Shown: positions 36,298 through 47,000 of the stretch, piece after piece
Position numbering within the stretch: the first letter of the stretch is position 1
How the letters are laid out: every line of letters starts with the position of its first letter
Assembly (NCBI RefSeq): GCF_000230695.2
Contig: NC_020541.1
Location: forward strand, 62,001-126,000
Direction of reading: 5' to 3'
Length of the DNA stretch: 64,000 nucleotides
DNA from: Rhodanobacter denitrificans
Lineage (GTDB): Bacteria; Pseudomonadota; Gammaproteobacteria; Xanthomonadales; Rhodanobacteraceae
Position numbers and translations under genes: made by a program
The notes under the pieces: model-generated
Told to the model about the DNA's origin: nothing
Database searches by the model: none
Seen by the model: the letters and a program-made list of their open reading frames with translations, nothing else

Positions 36298-37077
36298 ATG
36301 AATACGCGTATGCCGACGGTCTTCCTCGGGCACGGCAATCCGATGAACGCCCTGCACGACAACGACTGGAGCCGAAGTTGGGCGGCGCTCGGCCAGCGCC
36401 TGCCGCGGCCGCGTGCGGTGCTGTCGGTGTCGGCGCACTGGTACCTGCCGGGCACCGCGGTCACCGCGATGGCGGCGCCGCGCACCATCCACGATTTCGG
36501 CGGCTTCCCGCGCGAGCTGTTCGAGGTGCAATACCCGGCGCCCGGCGATCATGGCCTGGTGCGCCGCGTGCGCGAACTGCTGCAGCCGCTGGAGGTGCGC
36601 GGGGATCTTGCGTGGGGACTGGACCACGGCACCTGGTCGGTGCTGCGTCATGTGTTTCCCGCCGCCGACGTGCCGGTGGTGCAGCTTTCGATCGACGAGT
36701 CGCAGCCGCCGGCGTTCCATTACGGGCTGGGCCGGCTGCTGCGGCCGCTGCGCGACGAGGGCATCCTGCTGGTCGGCAGCGGCGACATCGTGCACAACCT
36801 GCACGCCTATGCCTGGGGCCGGCATCCGCAGCAGCCGTTCGACTGGGCGCTGCGTTTCGAGTCGCGGGTGCGCGAACTGATGCTGCGGGGCGACCACGAG
36901 TCGCTGGTGAACTACGAGTCGCTGGGTGCGGACGCGGAGCTGTCGGTGCCCACGCCGGAGCACTACCTGCCGCTGCTGTACGTGCTCGGCGCCAGCGGCG
37001 AAGGCGACGCGGCGACGTTCCCGGTCGAGGGCATGGACGGCGGCTCGATCTCGATGCTGTCGGTGCAGTTCGGCTGA
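36298..37077 (+). CDS. 4,5-DOPA-extradiol-dioxygenase-like protein (YgiD type)
   Basis: The 259-residue protein matches the LigB-type class III ring-cleaving dioxygenase family: TVFLGHGNPMNALHDN with a metal His, VSAHWYLPGTAVT, WGLDHGTWSVLRHVFP and GSGDIVHNLHAY. These are the conserved positions of the DODA/YgiD subgroup, which uses zinc or iron. The substrate is probably a catechol but cannot be told. It is divergent from the aldehyde dehydrogenase gene. Confidence 0.9.
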   Translation: MNTRMPTVFLGHGNPMNALHDNDWSRSWAALGQRLPRPRAVLSVSAHWYLPGTAVTAMAAPRTIHDFGGFPRELFEVQYPAPGDHGLVRRVRELLQPLEVRGDLAWGLDHGTWSVLRHVFPAADVPVVQLSIDESQPPAFHYGLGRLLRPLRDEGILLVGSGDIVHNLHAYAWGRHPQQPFDWALRFESRVRELMLRGDHESLVNYESLGADAELSVPTPEHYLPLLYVLGASGEGDAATFPVEGMDGGSISMLSVQFG

Positions 37078-37129
37078 GCGCCGGCGGAGCCCGCGGCCCC
37101 CGTTGACGGGTCACGTCGCGTTCCAGTCT

Positions 37130-38359
37130 TCAGTGGCTCGTCGCAGTCGCCGGTCCGCGATAGACGCGCCCGCTCTTCATCACAAAATCCACCCTGGCGG
37201 TGACGCCAATGTCGGCCAGCGGGTCGCCCGGCATGGCCACGATGTCGGCGTGCCTGCCGGCCGCGAGCACGCCGATGTCGTCCTGGCCGAGCAGCTCCGC
37301 CGCGACGCTGGTGGCGGCTTTCAGCGCGCGCAGTGGCGTGAGGCCCGCCGCCACCATCGCCTGGAATTCGAGGATGCCGTGGCTGAAGGGGAACATGCCG
37401 CAATCGGTGCCGTAGGCGATTTTCACCGCGCTCTGCGCGATCAGCCGCTGCGACTCGACGATCGTGCCGCTGTCGCGGCTGAACTTCCAGATCGCCTGGC
37501 ACGGCAAGGTGTGCTCGTGCAGGGCGTGCAGGTCTTCCTGGGTCATCTGCATCGTCGGCACCAGCCAGGCGCCGGCCTGCTGCGCCATCGCCAGCGCCTC
37601 GGCGTCGATCAGGTAGGCGTGTTCCAGGCTGCGCGCGCCGGCGCGGATGGCCTGCCGGCAGCCGTCGGCGGCGCCGGTGTGCACCGCCACCGGCATGCCG
37701 AGCTGCCGCGCGGTGGCGGCGAGCAGGTTCATCTCGTCGTCGAACCAGGTCACCCGGGCCGGGTCGTCGCCGGGGCTGAAGTAGCCGCCGGTGTTGGTGG
37801 TCTTGATCCAGTCGCTGCCGAAGGCGTGCTCGCGGCGCACCAGCGCCTTGATCGTGCCCGCGTCGTCGGCGATGGCGGAAACCGGAATGTCCCAGCGCGG
37901 GCCGTAGAACCCGCGCAGGTCGCCGTGCCCGGCCGAGGAGCTGATGATGTGCGCGGCGACGATCAGCCGCGGCCCCTCGACGAGGCCGGCGGCGAGCGCG
38001 TTGCGCAGATCCACGGTGGGGAAGTCCGGATCGACGCAACCCATGTCGCGCAGCGTGGTGAAGCCGTAGCGCATGTACTCGCGGGCGATGCTCAGCCCCT
38101 TCAGCGCCTTGGTTGCGGACGAGGTCAGCGTCTGCTGCGCCAGGTCGGCGGCGTCCATGGTCAGGTGGACGTGGCAGTCGATGAAGCCGGGGCTGACGGT
38201 GCGCTCCGACAGGTCGATCGTCTGCGCATCGGGCGGCCGGCGTACCGTGGGTCCGATCGCCGCGATGCGGTCCTCTTCCACGAGGATCTCGAGCGGACCG
38301 CTCAGGCGTGCGGAGACGCCATCGAACATCCGGCCGCACTGCAAGACGCAGGTTCCCAT
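37130..38359 (-). CDS. Amidohydrolase family protein (Xaa-Pro dipeptidase/imidazolonepropionase-like)
   Basis: The 409-residue metal-dependent hydrolase has the TIM-barrel motif FIDCHVHLTM near residue 60, a Lys region in GSDWIKTTNTGGY, later metal His in VAVHTGAADG and LEHAYLIDAE, and the catalytic Asp in AYGTDCGMF. It ends with the small beta domain HADIVAMPGDPLADI. AAGGAAC before the ATG supports the start. It follows the M20 peptidase gene by 38 bases, so the two may process peptides or amides together. Confidence 0.9.
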   Translation of the reverse strand: MGTCVLQCGRMFDGVSARLSGPLEILVEEDRIAAIGPTVRRPPDAQTIDLSERTVSPGFIDCHVHLTMDAADLAQQTLTSSATKALKGLSIAREYMRYGFTTLRDMGCVDPDFPTVDLRNALAAGLVEGPRLIVAAHIISSSAGHGDLRGFYGPRWDIPVSAIADDAGTIKALVRREHAFGSDWIKTTNTGGYFSPGDDPARVTWFDDEMNLLAATARQLGMPVAVHTGAADGCRQAIRAGARSLEHAYLIDAEALAMAQQAGAWLVPTMQMTQEDLHALHEHTLPCQAIWKFSRDSGTIVESQRLIAQSAVKIAYGTDCGMFPFSHGILEFQAMVAAGLTPLRALKAATSVAAELLGQDDIGVLAAGRHADIVAMPGDPLADIGVTARVDFVMKSGRVYRGPATATSH

Positions 38360-38397
38360 GTCAGTTCCTTGCGCCGTGGTGCCGGCGCTGCCAAGGC

Positions 38398-39654
38398 TCA
38401 GGGCGCCGCCAGCCACGCCCGCGCGGCCACCATCAGCGTTTCCACGCCGGTCTGCAGGGTCGGGTGCAGCACCGGCAGGAAGCGCGGGTTGTGGTTGGTC
38501 GGGATCTCGTTGAGCCGGTTCGCCGCCTTCGCTTTCGCATAGGTGTCGGGGTCGGTGCCGCCGACGAACCAGAACACCGACGGCACCTGCCACTCGGCGC
38601 CGAACGAGCCAAAGTCCTCGCTGGCCGAGGTCGGGCCGGTTTCGCGGATGCGCTCGGCGGGAAAGTGACGGTGGAAGGCCTCGACCACGCGCGTGGTCGC
38701 CACGTCGTCGTTGGTGACCAGCGAATAGTTGTCCAGTGGCGTGATCTCCGGCGGCTTCGGCGCGCCGGAGGCCGCCGCCTCGGCGTTGACGATGCGGGTG
38801 ATCGCGGCGAGTACGCGTGCGCGCACGCCCTCGTCGAAGGTGCGCACGTTGAGCTTGATGACGGCCTCGTCGGGAATCACGTTTTCCTTGGTGCCGGCCT
38901 GCAGCGAGCCGATCGTGAGCACCGCCGCCTCGGTCGGCGCCAGCTCGCGGGCGACGATGGTCTGCAGCCGCAGCACCGTCGCCGCCGCCATCACCACCGG
39001 ATCGATGCTGGCTTGCGGCATCGAGCCGTGCGCGCCGCGCCCGAACAGACGGATCTGCAGGCTGTCGGCGGCCGAGGTGATCACCCCCTTGCGCCCGCCG
39101 ACGGCGCCGGCCGGGCCCACCATGACATGCTGCCCCAGCACCACGTCAGGCTTGGGGAAGCGCTTGAACAGCCCGTCGTCGATCATCGCCTGAGCGCCTT
39201 CGGCCGTCTCTTCCGCCGGCTGGAACACCGCCATCAGCGTGCCCCGCCAGCTGTCGCGGGTCTGCGCCAGCAGCGTCGCGGCGCCGACCAGCCAGGCGAC
39301 GTGCATGTCGTGGCCGCAGGCGTGCATCACCGGCACCGTGTTGCCCTCGTGGTCGGTCGCGGTGACCTTGCTGGCGTACGGCGCGCCGGTCGCTTCCTCG
39401 ACCGGCAGCGCGTCCATGTCGGCGCGCAGCATCACGGTGGGGCCGTCGCCGTTGCGCAGCAGGCCGACCACGCCGGTCTTGCCGACGCCGGTGGTCACGT
39501 CGTAGCCGGCCGCGCGCAGGTGGTCGGCGGCCAGGCCGGCGGTGCGGGTCTCCTGCATCGAGAGTTCGGGATGCGCGTGGATGTCGGTGTACAGCGCTTC
39601 GAGTCGCGGCAGCAGCGCCTGGAGATTTCCCGGCAATGGTTCGGTGGAGGGCAT
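38398..39654 (-). CDS. M20 family amidohydrolase/peptidase
   Basis: The 418-residue protein matches M20D amidohydrolases (hippurate hydrolase/IAA-amino-acid hydrolase): HAHPELSMQET, MLRADMDALPVEE, VMHACGHDMHVAW and FQPAEETAEGAQ for metal binding, and a dimerisation domain with GAHGSMPQASIDPV. It removes acyl groups from amino acids. The start MPSTEP at 39654 avoids an Arg/Pro/Thr-rich extension. Neighbours on both sides share its strand. Confidence 0.92.
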   Translation of the reverse strand: MPSTEPLPGNLQALLPRLEALYTDIHAHPELSMQETRTAGLAADHLRAAGYDVTTGVGKTGVVGLLRNGDGPTVMLRADMDALPVEEATGAPYASKVTATDHEGNTVPVMHACGHDMHVAWLVGAATLLAQTRDSWRGTLMAVFQPAEETAEGAQAMIDDGLFKRFPKPDVVLGQHVMVGPAGAVGGRKGVITSAADSLQIRLFGRGAHGSMPQASIDPVVMAAATVLRLQTIVARELAPTEAAVLTIGSLQAGTKENVIPDEAVIKLNVRTFDEGVRARVLAAITRIVNAEAAASGAPKPPEITPLDNYSLVTNDDVATTRVVEAFHRHFPAERIRETGPTSASEDFGSFGAEWQVPSVFWFVGGTDPDTYAKAKAANRLNEIPTNHNPRFLPVLHPTLQTGVETLMVAARAWLAAP

Positions 39655-39703
39655 GGTCTTCTCGTTCGTGGTGGTGGGCGTTTCGGGTGCCGGCCGCACG
39701 CTG

Positions 39704-40252
39704 TCACTGCTGCCGCGCGATCACCCGGCCGATGCGGTGCGCCAGCGTGTCGAAGTCGCCCTGGTACAGGTAGCCGTTGACGAAGAAGCTGGGCGTGCCG
39801 TTGGCGCCGCTGCGCACGCCGCCCATGAAGTCGCGCCGAATGGACGCATCGATGTCGGGGTTGCGCAGCGTGGCGGCGATCGTCGCCTCGTCCAGGCCCA
39901 GCGCGCGCACGCCGGCCTCCAGCCCGGCGCCGCCGGACGAAGCCCAGTCCGGCTGGTGCTCGTAGAGCCAGTCGTGGATCGCCCAGAAGCGGCCCTCGAC
40001 CGCCGCCGCCTCGGCCAGCTCGGCGGCGAGCATCGCGTAGGGGTGCGCCTGGGCTAGCGGGAAGTGGCGGAACACGAAGCGCAGGTTGCCGGCGTAGCGG
40101 TGCTGCAGCTGCTTCACCAGCGGGTAGGCGCTGCCGCAGGCCGGACACTGGAAATCGCCGTATTCCAGCAGCGTCACCACGGCGTGGCCGTTGCCCTGGA
40201 CATGGTCGTGCGCGGTGACCGGCGCGGCCAGGATCGAGTCCTCGTGCAGCAT
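39704..40252 (-). CDS. DsbA family thiol-disulfide protein
   Basis: The 182-residue protein has a thioredoxin fold with CPAC active site (YGDFQCPACGSAYP), the FRHFPL element and the cis-Pro region NGTPSFFVNG. No signal peptide is present, so it acts in the cytoplasm like other DsbA-like proteins encoded beside peroxiredoxins. Its ATG overlaps the stop of the peroxiredoxin gene by one base (TGATG), indicating coupling and probably shared peroxide chemistry. Confidence 0.9.
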   Translation of the reverse strand: MLHEDSILAAPVTAHDHVQGNGHAVVTLLEYGDFQCPACGSAYPLVKQLQHRYAGNLRFVFRHFPLAQAHPYAMLAAELAEAAAVEGRFWAIHDWLYEHQPDWASSGGAGLEAGVRALGLDEATIAATLRNPDIDASIRRDFMGGVRSGANGTPSFFVNGYLYQGDFDTLAHRIGRVIARQQ

Positions 40253-40764
40253 CAGGAGGCCTCCCGCGCGAGGTTCACGGGCAGCGCCTTCTGCACGTTG
40301 TTCGAGGGCAGCGCCTCCAGCGCGTTGACGATGCCGGCCGCCCCCGGGTTCACGCCGATCGGCGACAGGTGACTCCAGCGGATCATGCCGTCGCCGTCGA
40401 TCACGAACAGCGCGCGCTGCGCCAGGCCGAGCTGCGCGTCGTACACGCCATAGGCGCGCGCCACCTTGCCCTTCGGCTCGAAGTCGGACAGCAGCGGGAA
40501 GCGATACCTGCGCTCGCGCGCCAGCGCGGCGTGGCTCCACACGCCGTCCACCGAGATCGCCAGCAGCTGTGCGTTGAACCGGGCGAACTCGTCCAGCAGC
40601 TCGTTGTACAGCGCCAGCTGGTCGCTGCACACCGGGCTCCAGTCGGCGGGGTAGAACGCCAGCACCACGTTGCGGCCGCGGAACTCCTTCAGCGCCACGC
40701 TCTGGTCGGGGCTGGCATGCAGGGTGAAGGCCGGTGCGCGGGTGCCGGCGGCGAGGATGGTCAT
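40252..40764 (-). CDS. Peroxiredoxin (AhpC/TSA, alkyl hydroperoxide reductase-like)
   Basis: The 170-residue protein has the peroxidatic site YPADWSPVCSDQL, with the P-x3-S-x2-C pattern near residue 46, and the AhpC/TSA fold with RALFVIDGDGMIRW. No clear resolving Cys follows, so it may be a 1-Cys type using the DsbA-like partner encoded downstream. It reduces peroxides in the cytoplasm. Confidence 0.92.
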   Translation of the reverse strand: MTILAAGTRAPAFTLHASPDQSVALKEFRGRNVVLAFYPADWSPVCSDQLALYNELLDEFARFNAQLLAISVDGVWSHAALARERRYRFPLLSDFEPKGKVARAYGVYDAQLGLAQRALFVIDGDGMIRWSHLSPIGVNPGAAGIVNALEALPSNNVQKALPVNLAREAS

Positions 40765-40791
40765 GGCGGACTCGATGATCGGGTCGATGGG

Positions 40792-41175
40792 TTATCCGCG
40801 CGCCTCGCGGGCGCGTTCTTCCTGCACGGTGAGCACCGCCTCGGGCGTGCTCTGCAGCCGCACCAGCGGGATCGGCTCGCCGCTGAGGTCGGAGCAGCCG
40901 TAGCTGCCCTCGGCGATCTTCTGCAGCGCGCGCTTGATGTTCGCCAGGCGGCGGTCGTCCACGTCGTGCAGCGCCTGCTCGATTTCGTGCCGCGACGAAG
41001 CCTGTGCGGCGTCCTCGTCTTCGGCGGCCTCGTCGCCGTGCTCGAGCTGGAAGTCGCGTTCGCCGGCCAGCCCATCCTGCTCGCTGCCCAGCAGCCGCCT
41101 GCGCAACGCGACCAGGCGCTGGCGCTGCTGCTTGATGAAGGCCCGGCTCAGGCCGGCCTGCGGTTCGGACGACAT
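40792..41175 (-). CDS. TraR/DksA-like protein lacking most zinc-finger cysteines
   Basis: The 127-residue protein has a coiled-coil N-terminus (IKQQRQRLVALRRRLLG), the acidic DksA tip region, and the C-terminal finger with GCSDLSGEPIPLVRLQSTPEA. Of the four zinc Cys of DksA only the first is kept, so it belongs to the zinc-free group of DksA/TraR proteins. These modulate RNA polymerase with ppGpp under stress. It is the first gene of the run on the minus strand that includes the peroxiredoxin. Confidence 0.85.
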   Translation of the reverse strand: MSSEPQAGLSRAFIKQQRQRLVALRRRLLGSEQDGLAGERDFQLEHGDEAAEDEDAAQASSRHEIEQALHDVDDRRLANIKRALQKIAEGSYGCSDLSGEPIPLVRLQSTPEAVLTVQEERAREARG

Positions 41176-41284
41176 GGGATGCTCCTGCCCGCGGTGTCTG
41201 CTCGCGCGTCTGCGCACAGTGGAATCAGCCGGGTGAATGCGCTGTAAAAATCGTCCGGCGGATCGCCGCCAGTTCCGGCGCAGC

Positions 41285-41411
41285 CGCTTCAGCGGGCGGC
41301 TTTCCGGCGGCGAACGGCAGTGCCTGCGGCTGGCCCGGGTGATCCTGTGCCGGCCGTTCCCGGCCGTGCTGGATGAGGCCATCGGTGCGCTCGACGCTGC
41401 GGTGACCGTGC
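41285..41411 (+). pseudogene. ABC transporter ATPase fragment
   Basis: The plus frame reads LSGGERQCLRLARVILCRP, then LDEAIGALDA, matching the ABC signature, the Walker B region and D-loop of SbmA/YddA-type ABC proteins in order and spacing. Only about 40 codons are left and no Walker A is present. It is a remnant in the 346-base region between the DksA-like gene and ntrB. Confidence 0.55.
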
Positions 41412-41504
41412 CTCCGCGCGTGCGGTCGCGATGGCCGGATCGGCTGGGCATCGCGACTAAGCGCCGGAACGCAGCCCAGGGCCGATTTGCACCAAGACGA
41501 GACA

Positions 41505-41521
41505 TTGCCCATGATGGTGCA
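41505..41521. promoter_or_regulatory. NtrC-like box overlapping the ntrB start
   Basis: TTGCCCATGATGGTGCA ends on the first base before the ntrB ATG (41522). Sixteen bases, CCATGATGGTGCAATG, are identical to the site upstream of glnA. A further TGCACCA lies at 41488-41494. A site covering the translation start suggests repression of ntrBC by its own product. Confidence 0.6.
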
Positions 41522-42524
41522 ATGAGCGAGCAGGCGTGGCGGACATGGGCAGAGCAGATGGCGACCGGGCTGGCCCTGGTCGACGCGCAGCTGCGCCTGC
41601 GCTGGCTCAACCCCGCCCTGGTCGAGTGCCTGGGGCTGGCTTTCCGCCACGCGGTGGGGCAACCGCTCGGGCTGCTGCTGGACGATGCGGACGAAGGCAT
41701 GGCGCGGGCGGCGAAGGTGCGGGCGGAGCAGCGGCCGGCGCAGTGGCGCGCCGTGGCGCTGGCCGCGGCCGACGACCGCGAGCTCAGCGCGGACATCGCG
41801 CTGCAGCCGTTCGGCGACGGCCTGCTGCTGGAAGTGCACGTGCTGGCCGAGCCGCCGTCGGCCGCTTCGCCGCTGTCGGCCACCCTGCGGGGCTTCGCGC
41901 ACGAGGTGAAGAACCCGCTGGCCGGCCTGCGCGGCGCCGCGCAGCTGCTGCAGCGGCGGGTCGAGGGCGAGGACCTGCAGGCGCTGGCCGGCATGATCAT
42001 CGCCGAGGCCGACCGGCTCGGCGCACTGGCCAACCGCCTGCTGCGTCACGACGGCGCGGCGCAACTCGGCCCGGTCAACATCCATCGCCTGCTGGAACGG
42101 CTCGCCGACCTGCTGCTGGCCGAGCCTGCGCCGCCGCAACTGCATCACGACTACGACCCCAGCGCGCCGGACCTGCACGGCGACGCCGACCGCCTGCACC
42201 AGCTGCTGCTGAACCTGGCGCGCAACGCGCTGGAAGCCGGCGCACGCACGCTCACCCTGCGCACGCGGGTCGAGCACGGCGTGCGCGTGGGCGAACGGAT
42301 GCTGCGCATGGCGCTGCGGGTGGACCTGATCGACGACGGCGCCGGCGTGCCCCCCACGCTGCGCGACACGCTGTTCCAGCCGCTGGTCTCCGGCCGCGCC
42401 GACGGCAGCGGCCTCGGCCTGGCGTTGGCGCGCGAGATCGCCCACGAGCACGGCGGCGAGTTGCGCCACGCCAGCCGCCCCGGCCACACCGTGTTCTCGC
42501 TGTACCTGCCGCTGGAGCGCACGC

Positions 42525-42532
<8 letters not shown>
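41522..42532 (+). CDS. ntrB: Nitrogen regulation sensor kinase NtrB (GlnL)
   Basis: The 336-residue soluble kinase has an N-terminal PAS-like domain (residues 5-110) without membrane segments, the H-box GFAHEVKNPLAGLRGAAQLL, N-box LLLNLARNALEAG and G-boxes DDGAGVP and GSGLGLALA. It is controlled by PII and phosphorylates NtrC. It overlaps ntrC by eight bases, and an NtrC-like box covers its start. Confidence 0.92.
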
Positions 42533-43946
<1,414 letters not shown>

Positions 43947-44016
43947 CGTCCCCGATCTGCCGGTCCATCGTCGGGGAGCGGTTTCGGGGAGCCGGCGGGC
44001 GGTACCCGCCGTGGCG

Positions 44017-47000
44017 TTACGGGTCTGGATGCGTGCGGGTAGGCACGCAGCCCAGCGTGATGAGTAGCTGGTGCGTTTCGCCATCATCAGGCAGTGCAAG
44101 TGCAGCATCGGCATCCAGCATCTGGCCGTCCATGTCGATGTGCGCCACGCCGCGGCAGACCCGCGTCGGATTCTCGACGCGGATCACGTAGCGGCTGACG
44201 CGAGTCCGACGATGGAGGTAAGTCAGTTCGAACCCCGGCCAGTCTCGGGGCATGCAGGGATCGATGCGCAGCCGGTCGCCTTTCAGATGGAAGCCGAGCA
44301 ACGCCTCCAGCCCGGCGCGGTACAGCCAGCCGGCCGAACCGGTGTACCAGGTCCAGCCGCCGCGGCCGGTGTGCGGGGCGACCGAATAGACGTCGGCGCA
44401 GGCAACATAGGGTTCGACCTGGTAGCGCGCCTCCGCGGCGGGGCGGTCGCCATGGCGGATCGGGTTGAGCAGGTCGAACAGGGCGCCGGCGCGGTCGCCG
44501 TCGCCGAGGCCAGCCCAGGCGAAGATCGACCACACCGCGCCGTGCGTGTACTGGCCGCCGTTCTCGCGCACGCCGGGCGGGTAGCCCTTGATGTAGCCGG
44601 CGTTCTCGCGGCCGTGGTCGAACGGCGGGGTGAACAGGCGGGCGATGCGATGATCGTGGTCGACCAGCAGGCGATCGACCGAGTCCATCGCCTGCGCCGC
44701 ATGCGCGCGATCGCCGATGCCGGCCAGCACGCTCCACGATTGCGCGATGGTATCGATGCGGCATTCGTCGCTTTCGCGCGAGCCGAGCGGTGCGCCGTCG
44801 TCGTAGTAGCCGCGGCGATACCACTGGCCGTCCCAGGCGTGTTCCAGCGCGGCACGCAGCTCGTCGGCATGGTCGCGCCAGCGCTGCGCGCGCGCCTTCT
44901 CGCCGCGTCGCTCGGCGTACGGCGCCAGCGCGGCGATCGTGGCGAGCAGGAACCAGCCGAGCCAGCTGCTCTCACCGCGCCCCGCGGCGCCGACCGCGTT
45001 CATGCCGTCGTTCCAGTCGCCGGTACCGATCAGCGGCAGGCCGTGCGCGCCGCGGGTGAGGCTGCTGTCGATCGCGAGTGCGCAGTGCCCGTACACGGTG
45101 GCTTGCTGGTCGGAGTGCCCGGGCAGGAAGAACGCGTCGGTGGCGCCGTCGGGAATCGGCTGGCCGGCGAGGAACGGCAGCATCTCGTCCAGCACTTCAG
45201 CGTCGCCGCTCACCTCGACGTAGTGCGCGGCGACATACGCCAGCCACAGGCGGTCGTCGCTGACCCTGGTGCGGATGCCCTGGCCGCCCGGCGGCAGCCA
45301 CCAGTGCTGCACGTCGCCCTCGACGAACTGGCGGCCGGCCGCACGCAGCAGGTGTTCGCGGGAGAGATCGGGGCGGCTCACGCACAGCGCCATCACGTCC
45401 TGCAGCTGGTCGCGGAAACCGTAGGCGCCGCTGGCCTGGTAGTAGGCGGTGCGCGCCCACAGCCGGCAACTGGTGACCTGGTACAGCAGCCAGTCGTTGA
45501 GCAGGAGGTCCAGCGCACGATCGGGCGTGCGCACCTGCACGGCATCGAGCAGGCCGTTCCATTGCGCGGCGACCTCGGCGAGCACGCCATCGATATCCGC
45601 CGTGCGATATTTGCCGATTAACGCTTGCGCGGCGGCTTCGTCGGCGGCGTCGCCGAGCAGGAAGCGCAGGTCGAGTTGCGTGCCCGGCGGCAGTTCGATG
45701 CGTACCTGCAGCGCGCCGCAAGGCTCCAGCCCGGCACCGAGGCGGCCGGACAGCGGCGTGCCGTCGCGCAGTGCCAGCGGCTGCGCGACCGTGCCGAGCG
45801 GCCCCAGGAATTCGTGGCGGTCGCCGCTCATCGAATGCGCGGGCCCGGCCAGGTCGATGAACGCCACGCGGTCGCCGAAGTCGGGCCGCCAGCGGTTGCG
45901 CGCGAACAATGCGCCGGTGCGTTCGTCGCGCGAGGTGGCCACGAACGGCGCGGGCGTGCTGCCGTTCGCGCCCAGCGCCCACTCCACATAGCCAGTCACC
46001 GACAGCCGTCGCGTGCGCGGCGAGCGATTGCACAGGCGCAGGCGCGACAGCTTGAGCGGGTCGTCCGTCGGCACGCACTGCAGCAGCTCCAGCTCGATGC
46101 CGTGCGCGTCGTTCTCGAAGCGCGTCCAGCCCTTGCCGTGGGTGGCCGCGTAGTGCGCGCCGGCCACGCGGATCGGCAGCGCGCACGCGCTCCACAGCAC
46201 GCCGCTGTCCTCGTCGCGCAGGTACAGCACGTCGTGCGGGCGGTCGCTGACCGGGTCGTTCGGCCACGGCGTCAGCGGATTCTGCTGGCTGTTGAGCGAC
46301 CACGCGTACCCGCCGCCTTCGGCCGACAGCATGCAGCCGAACGCGGGGTTGGCGATCACGTTGACCCACGGCGCGGGCGTGGGATGCGCCTCGTCGAGGT
46401 CGATCCGGTAGGCGTGGCCGCCGTCGACGAAGCGGCCGTGGCCGTTGGCGAATTCCGGCGCATCGGCGTTGGCGGTGACGGCCGCTGCCATGGCGGTCGC
46501 GCGGATCGGCGCGGGCACGGCGCGGGCGGCTGGCGATCCGGCCGCGGCCTGCGCGGGCGGCGCCTCGTCCAGCACCACGCGTGCCACCGTCAGCAGGCCG
46601 CTGCGCAAATCCGCGCCGATCGCGTCGTCGCGCAACGCGAACAGCTCGGCCTTGGGCAGCGGGTCGTCGGTTTTCAGGCGCGCCTGCTGCGCACCCACCA
46701 GCGAATCGAGCGCGGCCTGCCGCGCCTCGCCGGCGGCCTGCAGCAGCACCACGTCGACGGCGAATTGCTGACGGCGCCAATGCTGCTGCGCCTGCAGCAC
46801 CTCGCTCACGCGCGTCAGGTCGTCGCTCTCGCCGAGGCGCAGCAGGAGGATCGGCCGGTCGCCGGAGATGCCGGTGGACCACAGCACCGGCGCGCCGCCG
46901 TGGCCGCGTACGAGCACGTCGGGCGCCGCGCGCTGGCATGGATCGTTGCACAGCAGCGCGCTCATCCAGCGCGCGAAGCGTGCCGCCTGCGCCGCGCCGA

